Part shown: positions 1 through 8,317 of the stretch, piece by piece
How positions within the stretch are numbered: position 1 is the first letter of the stretch
How the letters are laid out: each line of letters begins with the position of its first letter
Origin: Paraglaciecola chathamensis S18K6
GTDB lineage: Bacteria; Pseudomonadota; Gammaproteobacteria; Enterobacterales; Alteromonadaceae
Direction: 5' to 3'
DNA: 64,000 bases
Assembly: GCA_000314955.1 (NCBI GenBank)
Contig: BAEM01000034.1
Location: 62,001 to 126,000, forward strand
Position numbers and translations under genes: made by a program
The notes under the pieces: model-generated
The model's input: the letters and a program-made list of their open reading frames with translations, nothing else
What the model was told of the DNA's origin: nothing
Databases searched by the model: none

Positions 1-1161
1 CTTGGAAATCGAGAAACACGCACCGCAGATATTGCCGCCACGCATCTTGAAAAACTGGGTATGCAAGTAGAGCGAAACATCGGCTATACAGGCGTAGTAG
101 GTATTTTAAAAGGTGATTTGCCCGGCCCAACCGTGATGCTTCGCGCCGACATGGACGCCCTGCCCGTGACCGAAAAAGTTGATCTACCCTTTGCCTCAAC
201 TCAAACCACAAATTATCGCGGTGTAGATGTGGGTATTATGCATGCTTGTGGTCACGATACGCATGTGGCCATGTTAATGGGTGCAGCCGAAGTACTCGCG
301 GGTATGAAGGCAGAACTGCACGGCACTGTCATGTTTGTTTTTCAACCTGCTGAAGAAGGAGCCCCTAAAGGAGAAGAAGGCGGCGCTGAACTCATGTTAA
401 AAGAAGGCATTTTCGACAAACACAAGCCTGACGTGGCGTTTGGCTTGCACATCACATCTGGCTTAAATACAGGGAAAATCGGCTATCGCAGTGGCCCATT
501 TATGGCCAGCGCTGACAGTTTCGAGATTGCCATTCACGGCACGCAGACACATGGCTCAACGCCGTGGAATGGAGTAGATCCTATTTCCGCAGCAGCGCAA
601 GTTGTCACTGGTGTAAACCACATTATCAGCCGCCAAATTGATATAACCAAAGAGCCAGCGATTGTGTCTTTCGGTAAAATTTCTGGTGGTGTGCGGAATA
701 ATATTATTCCAGAAAAAGTCGAGATGGTCGGTACGATCCGCAACTTCGACATGGATAATCGTCAGCAAATCTTTTATAAAATTAAACATACGGCCACACA
801 TATCGCCGCAGCTTCAGGGGCCACAGCTGAGGTTGAAATAAACGAAGGCTACCCAGTCACCATTAACCATCCAGATTTAACCGAACAGATGCTACCCAGC
901 TTAAATAAGGTCGCTGGGGAAGATAATGTTTTAGTACTGCCTAAAATTACCGGCGCAGAAGATTTCTCTTTCTATGCCCTTGAAGTACCCAGCGTATTTG
1001 TATTCTTAGGTGGTACGCCACAAGGGCAAGATGCCAGCAAAGCCCCTAGCAATCACTCACCGTACTTTTTCGCTGATGAAAAAGCGTTACCGCTAGGAAC
1101 AGCCACACTAACCCAATTAGCACTGGATTATATGGCCTCTCATTCAAATAACGCACAATAA
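1..1161 (+). CDS. M20 family amidohydrolase (5'-truncated by the window)
   Basis: The reading frame is open from base 1, so the start lies upstream; 386 residues are visible. The first in-frame ATG (61) is internal, because the codons before it already read as family sequence (ELGNRE-like, then TRTADIAA). Family motifs are present: the metal-binding HACGHDTH, FQPAEEG with the catalytic glutamate, GAEDFSFY and a C-terminal NHSPYF. These mark the M20D group (hippurate, N-acyl-amino-acid or IAA-amino-acid hydrolases), di-metal enzymes that cleave amide bonds of acylated amino acids or small peptides. The exact substrate cannot be read from sequence. Whether it has a signal peptide is unknown because the N terminus is missing. 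A hairpin follows the stop. Confidence 0.9.
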   Translation, partial: LGNRETRTADIAATHLEKLGMQVERNIGYTGVVGILKGDLPGPTVMLRADMDALPVTEKVDLPFASTQTTNYRGVDVGIMHACGHDTHVAMLMGAAEVLAGMKAELHGTVMFVFQPAEEGAPKGEEGGAELMLKEGIFDKHKPDVAFGLHITSGLNTGKIGYRSGPFMASADSFEIAIHGTQTHGSTPWNGVDPISAAAQVVTGVNHIISRQIDITKEPAIVSFGKISGGVRNNIIPEKVEMVGTIRNFDMDNRQQIFYKIKHTATHIAAASGATAEVEINEGYPVTINHPDLTEQMLPSLNKVAGEDNVLVLPKITGAEDFSFYALEVPSVFVFLGGTPQGQDASKAPSNHSPYFFADEKALPLGTATLTQLALDYMASHSNNAQ

Positions 1162-1173
1162 ACAGAGAGTCAC

Positions 1174-1243
1174 AAAAGGCAATATAAGAATTATCTCGCA
1201 ACAGTTTTCGTATGACTGGGCGGATTCTTATATTGCTGTTTTT
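1174..1243 (+). terminator. Long-loop inverted repeat after the amidohydrolase gene
   Basis: GCAATATAAGAAT (1179-1191) is a perfect 13-bp inverted match to ATTCTTATATTGC (1224-1236). Outer A and T runs extend the pairing (1174-1177 with 1239-1242). The 32-nt loop is long for an intrinsic terminator, but a T-rich run follows the right arm. It could be a terminator or an operator for the TetR gene 80 bp downstream. Confidence 0.45.
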
Positions 1244-1324
1244 CACCAAAAGCGGCATGATTCTGTCGCTATTTTCTATGCAAACCCGTGATGTATAAGT
1301 GATTTAAGGTTAATAAAGTTAGCT

Positions 1325-1963
1325 ATGCCAAGCCCAAGTGTAATTCCAGCAAAACAGCTACGCAGTCAAGACACCCAGCGAAAACTGATGGCTGCCATAC
1401 ATCACTGCCTACAAAATAAATTTTTTGAACATATCAGCATTAAAGAGTTATGTGATCATGCTGGCGTGTCGGTGGGGACATTTTATCGGCGCTTTAAAAA
1501 CAAAGAGGCATTGTTACCTTTGCTGTACCAAGATTTCGGTAGTGAACTGAACGAATGGATGACTCAGCTAGAAAGTATACAATTTGCCACTTTAACGGAA
1601 GCGGTCAGCGGGGTAACCCAGCAAACGCATCACTTTTTCGCCGCAAATCGCAGTTTATTTCGCACCATTCATCTTAATTCTCGTTTGCATACTGACATAG
1701 TGGCAGGTGACGCCTTAATCGACCGACGACACTTGTACCGTCGTATCAGTAATATTTTGCTTAGGTTTAAAGGCGACATCATCGCCACAGATAAAACATC
1801 AACTGCAAATATGGTGGTTTTCACCATGATCACCACGCTACTTGATAAAGTGCTGTACCCCGACATCACCCCATCCATTGCATGTGAGTTAGATTCTATT
1901 GCTTTGTGTGATGAACTTACGAAAATGTTGATGCTGTATCTTATTCACGGACAAAACGAATGA
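1325..1963 (+). CDS. TetR/AcrR family transcriptional regulator
   Basis: This is a 212-aa protein with a typical TetR N-terminal helix-turn-helix at about residues 15-65. The recognition-helix pattern is ISIKELCDHAGVSVGTFYRR, followed by FKNKEALL. The C-terminal ligand and dimer domain is not assignable to a specific subfamily. It lies between the amidohydrolase and an NRAMP-like transporter, all on the same strand, so it may regulate one of them; that is inference from position only. The ATG at 1325 has no strong Shine-Dalgarno sequence, but no alternative start fits the HTH better. The effector is unknown. Confidence 0.88.
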   Translation: MPSPSVIPAKQLRSQDTQRKLMAAIHHCLQNKFFEHISIKELCDHAGVSVGTFYRRFKNKEALLPLLYQDFGSELNEWMTQLESIQFATLTEAVSGVTQQTHHFFAANRSLFRTIHLNSRLHTDIVAGDALIDRRHLYRRISNILLRFKGDIIATDKTSTANMVVFTMITTLLDKVLYPDITPSIACELDSIALCDELTKMLMLYLIHGQNE

Positions 1964-2049
1964 GCCTACGTCTGCATTTTAAACAATGGCACTAGGCAAA
2001 AAGAGCCAGCTTCTCCTACAAACATAAAAACCATTTGAGTATAGGTAGT

Positions 2050-3333
2050 ATGAAACTAACAAAAATAATGGCCTTATTAGGCCCTGGAATCGTTTGGGCC
2101 GCCACCAGTATTGGTGTATCGCATATCGTGCAGTCAACTCGCGCTGGAGCCGACTTCGGGTTTGCCTTATTGGGCTTCATTTTATTAGCTCATGTGGTGA
2201 AGTACCCCTTTTTCTTGTTCGGCCCTAAATATTCAGGCTTAACCGGCAAGAGCTTACTCGATGGCTATCGCAGCGTAGGTAAATGGGCCTTCTATTTATT
2301 TTTAGGGTTAACTTTTATCACCATGTTTTTTGTCCAATCTGGGGTGACAATCGTCACAGCAGCCCTTGCGATGAATTTATTTGGTGATGTGTTATCACTT
2401 TCTCAGTGGGCAGCCGTAATTTTAGGAATTGTATGCGCTGTGCTCATAATAGGTCACTACAAGCTGCTCAATACACTGTTGAAATGGATGATGTTAGTGT
2501 TAGTTATTTGCAGTATCATCGCTTGGTTTGCAGCTGTAGGACGTTTAGGATTTAGCCCAGCTGAGGGTGCAGCGACCATTGAAATCGGCTCTGTGGCGGG
2601 TATCGCCTTTATTGTAGCGTTAATCGGCTGGATGCCTACCGCAATCGAAGTGTCGGTTTGGCATTCACTATGGATACTCTCAAGAGGTGCAAAGCCTGGG
2701 CCAGAAAACGCTAAAAATGCTACTTTAGACTTCAATATCGGGTATGCAGCCAGTTTATTATTAGCGATTATTTTCTTATGGTTAGGGGCATTACTCATGT
2801 TTGGCCAAGGTGAAGGCTTTGCCAATTCAGCCGCTGCCTTTGCTGGGCAATTGGTTGGCATATACAGTAATGCGTTAGGTGACTGGAGCTGGTTACTTAT
2901 GGCCATTGTGACTTTTGTGGCGCTTTTTTCTTCTACGTTTGCCGTCGCCGACGGATTCCCCCAAGTATGGAAACGCGCCTATCAACTCACTCAAGCTCAT
3001 GATGCGCCCTTACCTCTTGATAGTGCCAATAAATCTCAACATGCGCGCAAAGGAAACCTCGTTTATATCGCTGCTATTGGCATACTCGCCCTAGGAAGTT
3101 GGTGGATAATTTCTGACTTCAGTGCCGATATCACAGCCCTTCTCGACTTTGTGACTACCGTCTCGTTTGTGAGCGCACCTATTTACGCGTGGCTGAATTA
3201 CAAGGTGATGATGGGCGCTGATGTAGACGCACAATATAATCCCCAAGGCATATTTCGTATTTACACCTTATGTTGCCTAAGCATACTCACGCTCTTTAGC
3301 GGATATTATGTTTTTTGGAAGTTTTTAGCGTAA
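2050..3333 (+). CDS. NRAMP-like membrane transporter lacking canonical metal motifs
   Basis: This is a 427-aa integral membrane protein with about 11 hydrophobic segments. The N terminus (MALLGPGIVWAATSIGVSH) and the overall layout follow the NRAMP divalent-metal/proton symporter fold. I place the start at ATG 2050, preceded by TAGGT; a TTG at 2035 would add five residues. In canonical NRAMPs, TM1 carries DPGN and TM6 carries MPH, which coordinate Mn2+ or Fe2+. Here the TM1 position reads SIGVSH, and the TM6-like segment near residue 195 reads GWMPTAIEVSVWHS, so the TM1 Asp and Asn and the TM6 His are not conserved. Substrate is therefore unlikely to be bound in the canonical way. It follows a TetR gene by 86 bp. 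Confidence 0.75.
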   Translation: MKLTKIMALLGPGIVWAATSIGVSHIVQSTRAGADFGFALLGFILLAHVVKYPFFLFGPKYSGLTGKSLLDGYRSVGKWAFYLFLGLTFITMFFVQSGVTIVTAALAMNLFGDVLSLSQWAAVILGIVCAVLIIGHYKLLNTLLKWMMLVLVICSIIAWFAAVGRLGFSPAEGAATIEIGSVAGIAFIVALIGWMPTAIEVSVWHSLWILSRGAKPGPENAKNATLDFNIGYAASLLLAIIFLWLGALLMFGQGEGFANSAAAFAGQLVGIYSNALGDWSWLLMAIVTFVALFSSTFAVADGFPQVWKRAYQLTQAHDAPLPLDSANKSQHARKGNLVYIAAIGILALGSWWIISDFSADITALLDFVTTVSFVSAPIYAWLNYKVMMGADVDAQYNPQGIFRIYTLCCLSILTLFSGYYVFWKFLA

Positions 3334-3339
3334 ACCATT

Positions 3340-3382
3340 GGGGCTAATAGGCGTTAATGAGTATTAGCGCCCGACACTAATA
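3340..3382 (+). other. Two mutually exclusive hairpins downstream of the transporter
   Basis: TATTAG (3362-3367) can pair with CTAATA on its left (3344-3349, inside the longer stem GGGGCTAATA / TATTAGCGCCC) or with CTAATA on its right (3377-3382). There is no U-tract, so this is not a classical terminator. It lies 7 nt after the stop of the NRAMP-like gene and is likely a transcript 3'-end structure. Confidence 0.35.
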
Positions 3383-3466
3383 CGCCGCAGAAAAAGCTAT
3401 AAAATTCAACGCTCTGCGCGTATTTATTAATCTATTTGAAGTATGTATTTATCCAAAGGACATAAA

Positions 3467-3877
3467 ATGAAAGTAACTGGCCGTTGCCACTGTGGGGAAC
3501 TCGCTTTTAACGCTATAGTCGATCCTGAAAAAACCATGATTTGTCACTGCACCGATTGCCAAGTGTTATCGGCAACGGCTTTTCGCACCGTAGTGGTCAG
3601 TGAAATAGATGGGGTTCAGTTCACTAAAGGTAAACCTAAAGAATACGTAAAGGTGGCACAAAGCGGTAATCACCGCGCCCAAGGCTTTTGTGAGCATTGC
3701 GGCACAGGAATTTATGCATCAGCAATAGGTGACGAACCTAAAGTGTATAACCTGCGTGTTGGTGCTATCGACCAGCGTAATGAATTAGTCCCTAAACGCC
3801 AGATTTGGTCACGCTCGGCGCAACATTGGCTGGCGGATATTGGCCAACTTCCGGCTGCCGAAAAAAGCCCAAAGTAA
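3467..3877 (+). CDS. GFA/CENP-V-fold zinc protein
   Basis: This is a 136-aa protein of the GFA family, small proteins with a Mss4-like zinc fold. Members include glutathione-dependent formaldehyde-activating enzyme, but most have no known substrate. The zinc ligands are visible: C7 and C9 (CHC), C26, C28 and C31 (CHCTDC), and C75 and C78 (CEHCG). I chose ATG 3467 because AAAGGA (3455-3460) sits 6 nt upstream; an ATG at 3443 would add eight residues unlike the family. Neighbours suggest no pathway: it stands alone between two hairpins. Formaldehyde metabolism should not be assumed, since no adhC or fghA homologue is nearby. Confidence 0.85.
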   Translation: MKVTGRCHCGELAFNAIVDPEKTMICHCTDCQVLSATAFRTVVVSEIDGVQFTKGKPKEYVKVAQSGNHRAQGFCEHCGTGIYASAIGDEPKVYNLRVGAIDQRNELVPKRQIWSRSAQHWLADIGQLPAAEKSPK

Positions 3878-3887
3878 TCACTTCCAA

Positions 3888-3916
3888 GGGCAACGAAATC
3901 CCCCCTTTCGTTGCCC
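3888..3916 (+). terminator. Stem-loop after the GFA gene
   Basis: GGGCAACGAAA (3888-3898) pairs perfectly with TTTCGTTGCCC (3906-3916) around a 7-nt C-rich loop, 11 nt after the stop codon. The 11-bp stem is strong, but only TATA follows it, so termination would be U-poor or Rho-assisted. Confidence 0.55.
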
Positions 3917-4264
3917 TATAGGCTCGCTCATTCGTTTGCGGGTTTACTTCAGTTTATCAAGCATAAACACACTAAATTCAAGGCGTTGCAATGCCTGTAA
4001 TTATTACATCTTAAGGGTAAGAGTTACTTTTTTTGCGGTATTTATTTCACCCACACACCTTCATAAATCTGCTCAAAGGACTGCCACAGCGCTGATCCCC
4101 GCGCTTCGATGAGATGGCGTGCTCTTTGCGTAATTCAGCTACAACAGCTAATTTTAACGTTATCAAGATGATATTTATGCAAGGCTGCAGGTGCCGTTTG
4201 TCAGCTGCAAACGTGTGGTCTAAGCGGTTGTCTTGTTTTGAAAACGACGAGTAGGGAGAACATC
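3917..4264 (+). other. Intergenic region without a convincing gene
   Basis: About 350 bases lie between the GFA hairpin and the PRC-barrel gene. A short open frame runs through the left part but resembles nothing and has no ribosome-binding site. The right part probably holds the promoter of the PRC-barrel gene, including an inverted repeat at 4195-4213. I cannot name a -35/-10 pair with confidence. Confidence 0.4.
4195..4213 (+). repeat. Short inverted repeat, possible operator
   Basis: CGTTTG (4195-4200) and CAAACG (4208-4213) flank TCAGCTG, 52 bp upstream of the PRC-barrel start. It may be an operator or a leader hairpin; no regulator is identifiable. Confidence 0.3.
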
Positions 4265-5026
4265 ATGCTAGCAGGCTTACGAGACATTCAACGGTTCACT
4301 ATTGCCGCCACAGATGGTGACATTGGCATCATCAAAGACTTTTTATTCGATGACCGCGCATGGACGATACGGTATATGTACGTCGACACCCACAAATGGT
4401 TACCATTGGGGGAAAAAGTGCTTATTTCACCTATCTCTTTGAGAGAGATTGATACCGAAGATGAGAAGATTCACGTTGCTTTGAGCAAACAGCAAGTCAA
4501 AGACAGCCCCTCTATCGACGAAGAAAAAACAGTGTCGCGAGAGTACGAAGAAATTCTCTTTTCCTATTTAGGTTATGGATATTACTGGACAGGCCCTGGC
4601 GCGTGGGGCGAATACGCTCATCCCACAGCCTTGGTCAATCAACAAGCGCTAGAGCAAGCAAATACCAATTTGCAAGAGCACGACAAAAGCAGTGCTAATC
4701 ACCTACGCTCAATTGACGAGCTACAAGGGTACGATGTTATCGCTGGGGAAGAAACCGTGGGACATGTTCACGATTTAATTCTGGATACCGAAAATTGGGA
4801 AGTCCCGATGCTTATCATTGATACCCACAATTGGTTGCCCGGTGGTAAAAAGCTGTTACTCGCCCCTAAACATATCGATGACATTAACTGGTTAGAGCAA
4901 CGTGTTCATTGCACATTGCCTGCACAAGACATTGAACATTGTCCAGAGTGTGATCACGACTTATTAAACGATGAAGACTACAAACTCAAGGTCAAACAGG
5001 CGCTACAAGCAGTACCTAAGTCATAG
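4265..5026 (+). CDS. Duplicated PRC-barrel domain protein
   Basis: This 253-aa soluble protein contains two PRC-barrel-like halves, at about residues 1-75 and 150-235. The internal duplication is visible: the first half has DTHKWLPLGEKVLISP and the second DTHNWLPGGKKLLLAP. PRC-barrels are small beta-barrel adaptor domains found in photosynthetic reaction centre H subunits, RimM and stress proteins. The function of this stand-alone double version is unknown; a general stress role is often assumed for relatives. I chose ATG 4265 because AGGGAG (4253-4258) is 6 nt upstream. A C-terminal HCPECD cluster could bind metal, but that is speculative. Confidence 0.8.
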   Translation: MLAGLRDIQRFTIAATDGDIGIIKDFLFDDRAWTIRYMYVDTHKWLPLGEKVLISPISLREIDTEDEKIHVALSKQQVKDSPSIDEEKTVSREYEEILFSYLGYGYYWTGPGAWGEYAHPTALVNQQALEQANTNLQEHDKSSANHLRSIDELQGYDVIAGEETVGHVHDLILDTENWEVPMLIIDTHNWLPGGKKLLLAPKHIDDINWLEQRVHCTLPAQDIEHCPECDHDLLNDEDYKLKVKQALQAVPKS

Positions 5027-5053
5027 TCATAGTCATAAGTGCACTAAACTTAC

Positions 5054-5090
5054 CCGTGCTGGTCATTAACAGAGCACGGTTTTCGTTTCT
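5054..5090 (+). terminator. Intrinsic terminator of the PRC-barrel gene
   Basis: CCGTGCT (5054-5060) pairs with AGCACGG (5073-5079) and is followed by TTTTCGTTTCT. The 12-nt loop is somewhat long. It separates the PRC-barrel gene from acnA. Confidence 0.7.
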
Positions 5091-5132
5091 ATTTTATAAA
5101 CATGCGATTTCATTTTGCAGCCGGAGAATATC

Positions 5133-7856
5133 ATGCAGCAAGCATCCCCTTATTTAAAAACTCTAACTCTTGATGGTGAACAGTTTTCTTACTATGCCTT
5201 AGATTCACTGTCAAAAACTCACGATATCGAACGCCTACCGTTCGCCGCCAAAATACTACTTGAAAACCTACTTCGCCACAGTGCTGAAGAATTTGTGCAA
5301 GAAGACGATATCAATAAACTCGCCACTTGGGATATTAACGATAGTGCCACTACAGAAATTGCCTTTGTGCCTTCAAGGGTGGTACTTCAAGATTTCACCG
5401 GCGTGCCAGCTGTTGTCGATTTAGCTGCGATGCGTGACGCTATGGTCGATTTAGGCGGCGATCCGCAAAAGATCAATCCTTTGAAACCGGTAGAACTCGT
5501 CATCGACCACTCAGTAATGGTCGACTATTTCGCTGAAGAAGACGCCCTTGATAAAAATACCGCAATGGAAGTTCAGCGCAATAAAGAACGCTATCAATTT
5601 TTACGTTGGGGTCAGCAAGCATTTGATAACTTCAAAGTGGTACCTCCAGGTAAAGGTATAGTGCATCAAGTTAACCTAGAGTACTTAGCACGCGTGACCT
5701 TTATTGAAGAGCAAGACGATCAAACCTTACTCTACCCAGACACACTCGTGGGAACAGATTCTCACACCACTATGATCAACGGCCTAGGTATTTTAGGTTG
5801 GGGTGTTGGCGGTATTGAAGCTGAAGCCGCTATGTTAGGCCAGCCAGTAACCATGTTGATACCTGAAGTGGTTGGCATGGAAATCACCGGCAGTTTACCA
5901 CCAGGCACAACAGCGACTGATTTAGTGTTAACCATCACGCAAAAATTACGTGAGTTCGGCGTTGTAGGTAAATTTGTTGAATTCTACGGTGATGGAGTTA
6001 AACACCTCACCATTGCTGATAGAGCAACCATCGCCAACATGGCACCGGAGTACGGTGCTACGTGCGGTATTTTCCCCCTGGATGAACAAACCGAAACCTA
6101 TCTTCGTCTAACCGGTCGTGATAATCGCAACATCGATCTGATCAAAGCCTATGCACAAGCCCAAGGCATGTGGGGCAGCGACGCCCAAAAAACGGCAGTT
6201 TATCACGCTAATTTACATATCGATTTAGGTGACGTTGTTACCTCTATTGCTGGCCCTAAGCGTCCGCAAGATAGGATTGCGTTGTCAGATGCCGCGGCCG
6301 AATTCGATACCTGGTTATCTGAACAAGAAAAGTTGATCATCACTACAGAAGATCCAGAAAAAGGACGTTTTGAATCAGAGGGTGGCCAACAGGTTGAGAA
6401 AAACGAAGAATCTTCACAAGTCGATTACAACGGCCAAAAATTTAGTTTGAACGACGGTGCGGTGGTGATTGCTGCAATCACCAGTTGTACTAATACTTCA
6501 AATCCGTCTGTGTTGATTGCCGCTGGCCTATTAGCGAAAAAAGCAAGTGAAATGGGGCTATCCGTAAAGCCGTGGGTGAAAACCAGTTTTGCTCCTGGCT
6601 CTCAGGTGGTCACCGAGTATTTAAACAAAGCGAACCTTACCCATGAACTCGAAAATCTGGGATTTCATCTTGTCGGTTATGGCTGTACGACGTGCATTGG
6701 TAACTCAGGCCCCTTACCCGAGCCGATTAGCGCGGCTATCCGTAAAGAAAAGCTCAATGTTACCTCGGTGTTATCCGGCAATCGAAACTTTGAAGGGCGT
6801 ATTCATTCTGATGTCAAAGCCAATTACCTTGCCTCACCGCCTTTAGTTATCGCATATGCATTAGCAGGAAACATGCATATAGATTTGTTAAAAGAACCGT
6901 TAGGCACAGACAAAAACGGCAAACCGGTATATCTACGAGACATTTGGCCAAGCAATGAAGAAATTCAAGCGTTAGTGACTGACGTAGTCAATAGCGAAAT
7001 GTTTTCTGAGCGCTACAGCCATATATTCGAGGGAGACGAAACCTGGAATAACTTAGATGTGGTTGACAGCGAACAGTACAATTGGCCCGAATCAACCTAT
7101 GTGAAAAAGCCAACCTTTTTTGACGGCATTACGCAGCAACCTGAGGCTATTGATGCGATAAGCAATGCGCGCTGCTTGTTAAAGTTAGGAGATACAGTCA
7201 CCACGGATCATATATCACCTGCTGGTAGTATTGCTCCAGATGGCCCAGCGGCTCAATACCTTAGAGCCCATGGCGTAGAAGAGCATGACTTTAACTCATT
7301 TGGTTCTCGACGCGGTAATCATGAAATCATGATGCGCGGGACCTTCGCCAATGTCAGATTAAAAAATCAGTTGGCGCCGGGCACAGAAGGTGGCTGGACA
7401 CGTTTTCAGCCGTCAGCCGAGCAGATGTCTGTTTTTGATGCCGCAATGAAATATCAAGAACAAGGCACGCCAAGTATTGTCATCGCTGGTAAAGAGTACG
7501 GTACAGGTAGTTCGCGAGACTGGGCGGCAAAAGGCCCATTATTACTCGGTGTTAAAGCCGTTATTGCCGAAAGTTATGAACGCATCCACCGTTCCAATTT
7601 AATTGGTATGGGGATTTTACCTTTGCAGTTTAAACCTGGCGATGATGCACAAACACTGAAGCTCGATGGCACCGAGCAATACTCTATTAGTGCGATTGAA
7701 AAAGGACAGAAAGAGGTGTGCGTGTCGGTGAAGGGCGAAAACGGGGAGTTTACTTTTGATGCTCAGATCCGCATCGATACACCGAATGAGTTCAGCTATT
7801 TTAGCGATGGCGGCATTCTGCAGTACGTTCTTCGCAGTTTAAATAAGAAAGCATAA
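5133..7856 (+). CDS. acnA: Aconitate hydratase A
   Basis: This is a 907-aa monomeric [4Fe-4S] aconitase of the AcnA/IRP1 type, which interconverts citrate and isocitrate in the TCA cycle. Cluster-ligand motifs are present: SCTNTSNP around residue 455 and GCTTCIGNSGPL about 65 residues later. The C-terminal swivel domain has GKEYGTGSSRDWAAKGP. Length is close to E. coli AcnA (891 aa). ATG 5133 is the likely start, with GGAG 7 nt upstream; a TTG at 5115 would add six residues. It is monocistronic, between terminators at 5054-5090 and 7889-7914. No regulatory site is obvious upstream. Confidence 0.97.
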   Translation: MQQASPYLKTLTLDGEQFSYYALDSLSKTHDIERLPFAAKILLENLLRHSAEEFVQEDDINKLATWDINDSATTEIAFVPSRVVLQDFTGVPAVVDLAAMRDAMVDLGGDPQKINPLKPVELVIDHSVMVDYFAEEDALDKNTAMEVQRNKERYQFLRWGQQAFDNFKVVPPGKGIVHQVNLEYLARVTFIEEQDDQTLLYPDTLVGTDSHTTMINGLGILGWGVGGIEAEAAMLGQPVTMLIPEVVGMEITGSLPPGTTATDLVLTITQKLREFGVVGKFVEFYGDGVKHLTIADRATIANMAPEYGATCGIFPLDEQTETYLRLTGRDNRNIDLIKAYAQAQGMWGSDAQKTAVYHANLHIDLGDVVTSIAGPKRPQDRIALSDAAAEFDTWLSEQEKLIITTEDPEKGRFESEGGQQVEKNEESSQVDYNGQKFSLNDGAVVIAAITSCTNTSNPSVLIAAGLLAKKASEMGLSVKPWVKTSFAPGSQVVTEYLNKANLTHELENLGFHLVGYGCTTCIGNSGPLPEPISAAIRKEKLNVTSVLSGNRNFEGRIHSDVKANYLASPPLVIAYALAGNMHIDLLKEPLGTDKNGKPVYLRDIWPSNEEIQALVTDVVNSEMFSERYSHIFEGDETWNNLDVVDSEQYNWPESTYVKKPTFFDGITQQPEAIDAISNARCLLKLGDTVTTDHISPAGSIAPDGPAAQYLRAHGVEEHDFNSFGSRRGNHEIMMRGTFANVRLKNQLAPGTEGGWTRFQPSAEQMSVFDAAMKYQEQGTPSIVIAGKEYGTGSSRDWAAKGPLLLGVKAVIAESYERIHRSNLIGMGILPLQFKPGDDAQTLKLDGTEQYSISAIEKGQKEVCVSVKGENGEFTFDAQIRIDTPNEFSYFSDGGILQYVLRSLNKKA

Positions 7857-7888
7857 GACTAATTATAACAGTACCCTCATTATTCAAA

Positions 7889-7914
7889 GCCGACCTATAT
7901 AGGTCGGCTTTTTT
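7889..7914 (+). terminator. Intrinsic terminator of acnA
   Basis: GCCGACCT and AGGTCGGC pair around ATAT and run directly into TTTTTT. This is a strong Rho-independent terminator 33 nt after the acnA stop. The 240 bases that follow hold no gene until the sigma-54-type promoter at 8090. Confidence 0.92.
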
Positions 7915-8089
7915 GTGGGCGAGCACTATTTTTTGGCCCGAGAGAGATAGCATGAGCGAAATACAACGAGTGGGATACCACCCAGTAAAATTTATCTTTT
8001 CATTGAGTAGCAATTACCCAAGTCACCCCCCCTCACAACCCAAAAACCATAACCAATTGATAAATATGCATTTTTAATTAACTTTAAAG

Positions 8090-8107
8090 TTGGCACGAGA
8101 ATCGCTT
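8090..8107 (+). promoter_or_regulatory. Sigma-54 (RpoN) type -24/-12 promoter
   Basis: TTGGCACGAGAATCGCTT matches the RpoN consensus YTGGCACGRNNNTTGCW with one mismatch (TCGC instead of TTGC). The invariant GG (8092-8093) and GC (8104-8105) are separated by exactly 10 nt. The predicted start is near 8117, giving a leader of about 42 nt to the lipoprotein ATG at 8159. The enhancer-binding protein that would act here is not identifiable; the AT-rich sequence upstream (8041-8085) could hold its site. Confidence 0.72.
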
Positions 8108-8158
8108 AGTTATATGTAAGTAAAGTGTAAAATCACTTAACAATAAGGAACCAAGATA

Positions 8159-8317
8159 ATGAAAACTCAAATTATAAGTTCGTTGAAAGCCTTGATGAAT
8201 TCACTGGTATTAGTCGCTATCTTAATCACCGCTTTAACCTCTTGTGCCACGATTGACGGGGCCGGACAAGATATTGAAAGCGCCGGTGAAGCTGTTCAAG
8301 ACGCAGCGAACGACTGA
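8159..8317 (+). CDS. Entericidin-like small lipoprotein
   Basis: This 52-aa protein is preceded by AAGGA (8146-8150) with 8-nt spacing. It has a short charged N terminus, a hydrophobic stretch (SLVLVAILITAL) and a lipobox LTSC with Cys29, so it should be processed to a lipoprotein of 24 residues. Ala follows the lipidated Cys, which fits outer-membrane sorting. The mature part (ATIDGAGQDIESAGEAVQDA) resembles entericidin A/B, small lipoproteins linked to stress and stationary phase. E. coli has tandem ecnA and ecnB; here there is one copy. A sigma-54-type promoter lies just upstream, whereas E. coli ecnB is known as a sigma-S-dependent gene. Confidence 0.85.
   Translation: MKTQIISSLKALMNSLVLVAILITALTSCATIDGAGQDIESAGEAVQDAAND

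Noticed and set aside
2457-2906. 149-codon minus-strand frame inside the NRAMP-like gene
   Set aside because: It is antisense to a clearly coding transmembrane gene; such antisense frames arise from its codon pattern.
3840-4112. 90-codon frame over the end of the GFA gene and the following gap
   Set aside because: It overlaps the GFA gene in another frame and reads through its terminator hairpin; the protein is low-complexity and unlike any family.
5023-5040. Short tandem repeat TCATAG at the end of the PRC-barrel gene
   Set aside because: Three copies of a 6-mer are too short to carry a signal.
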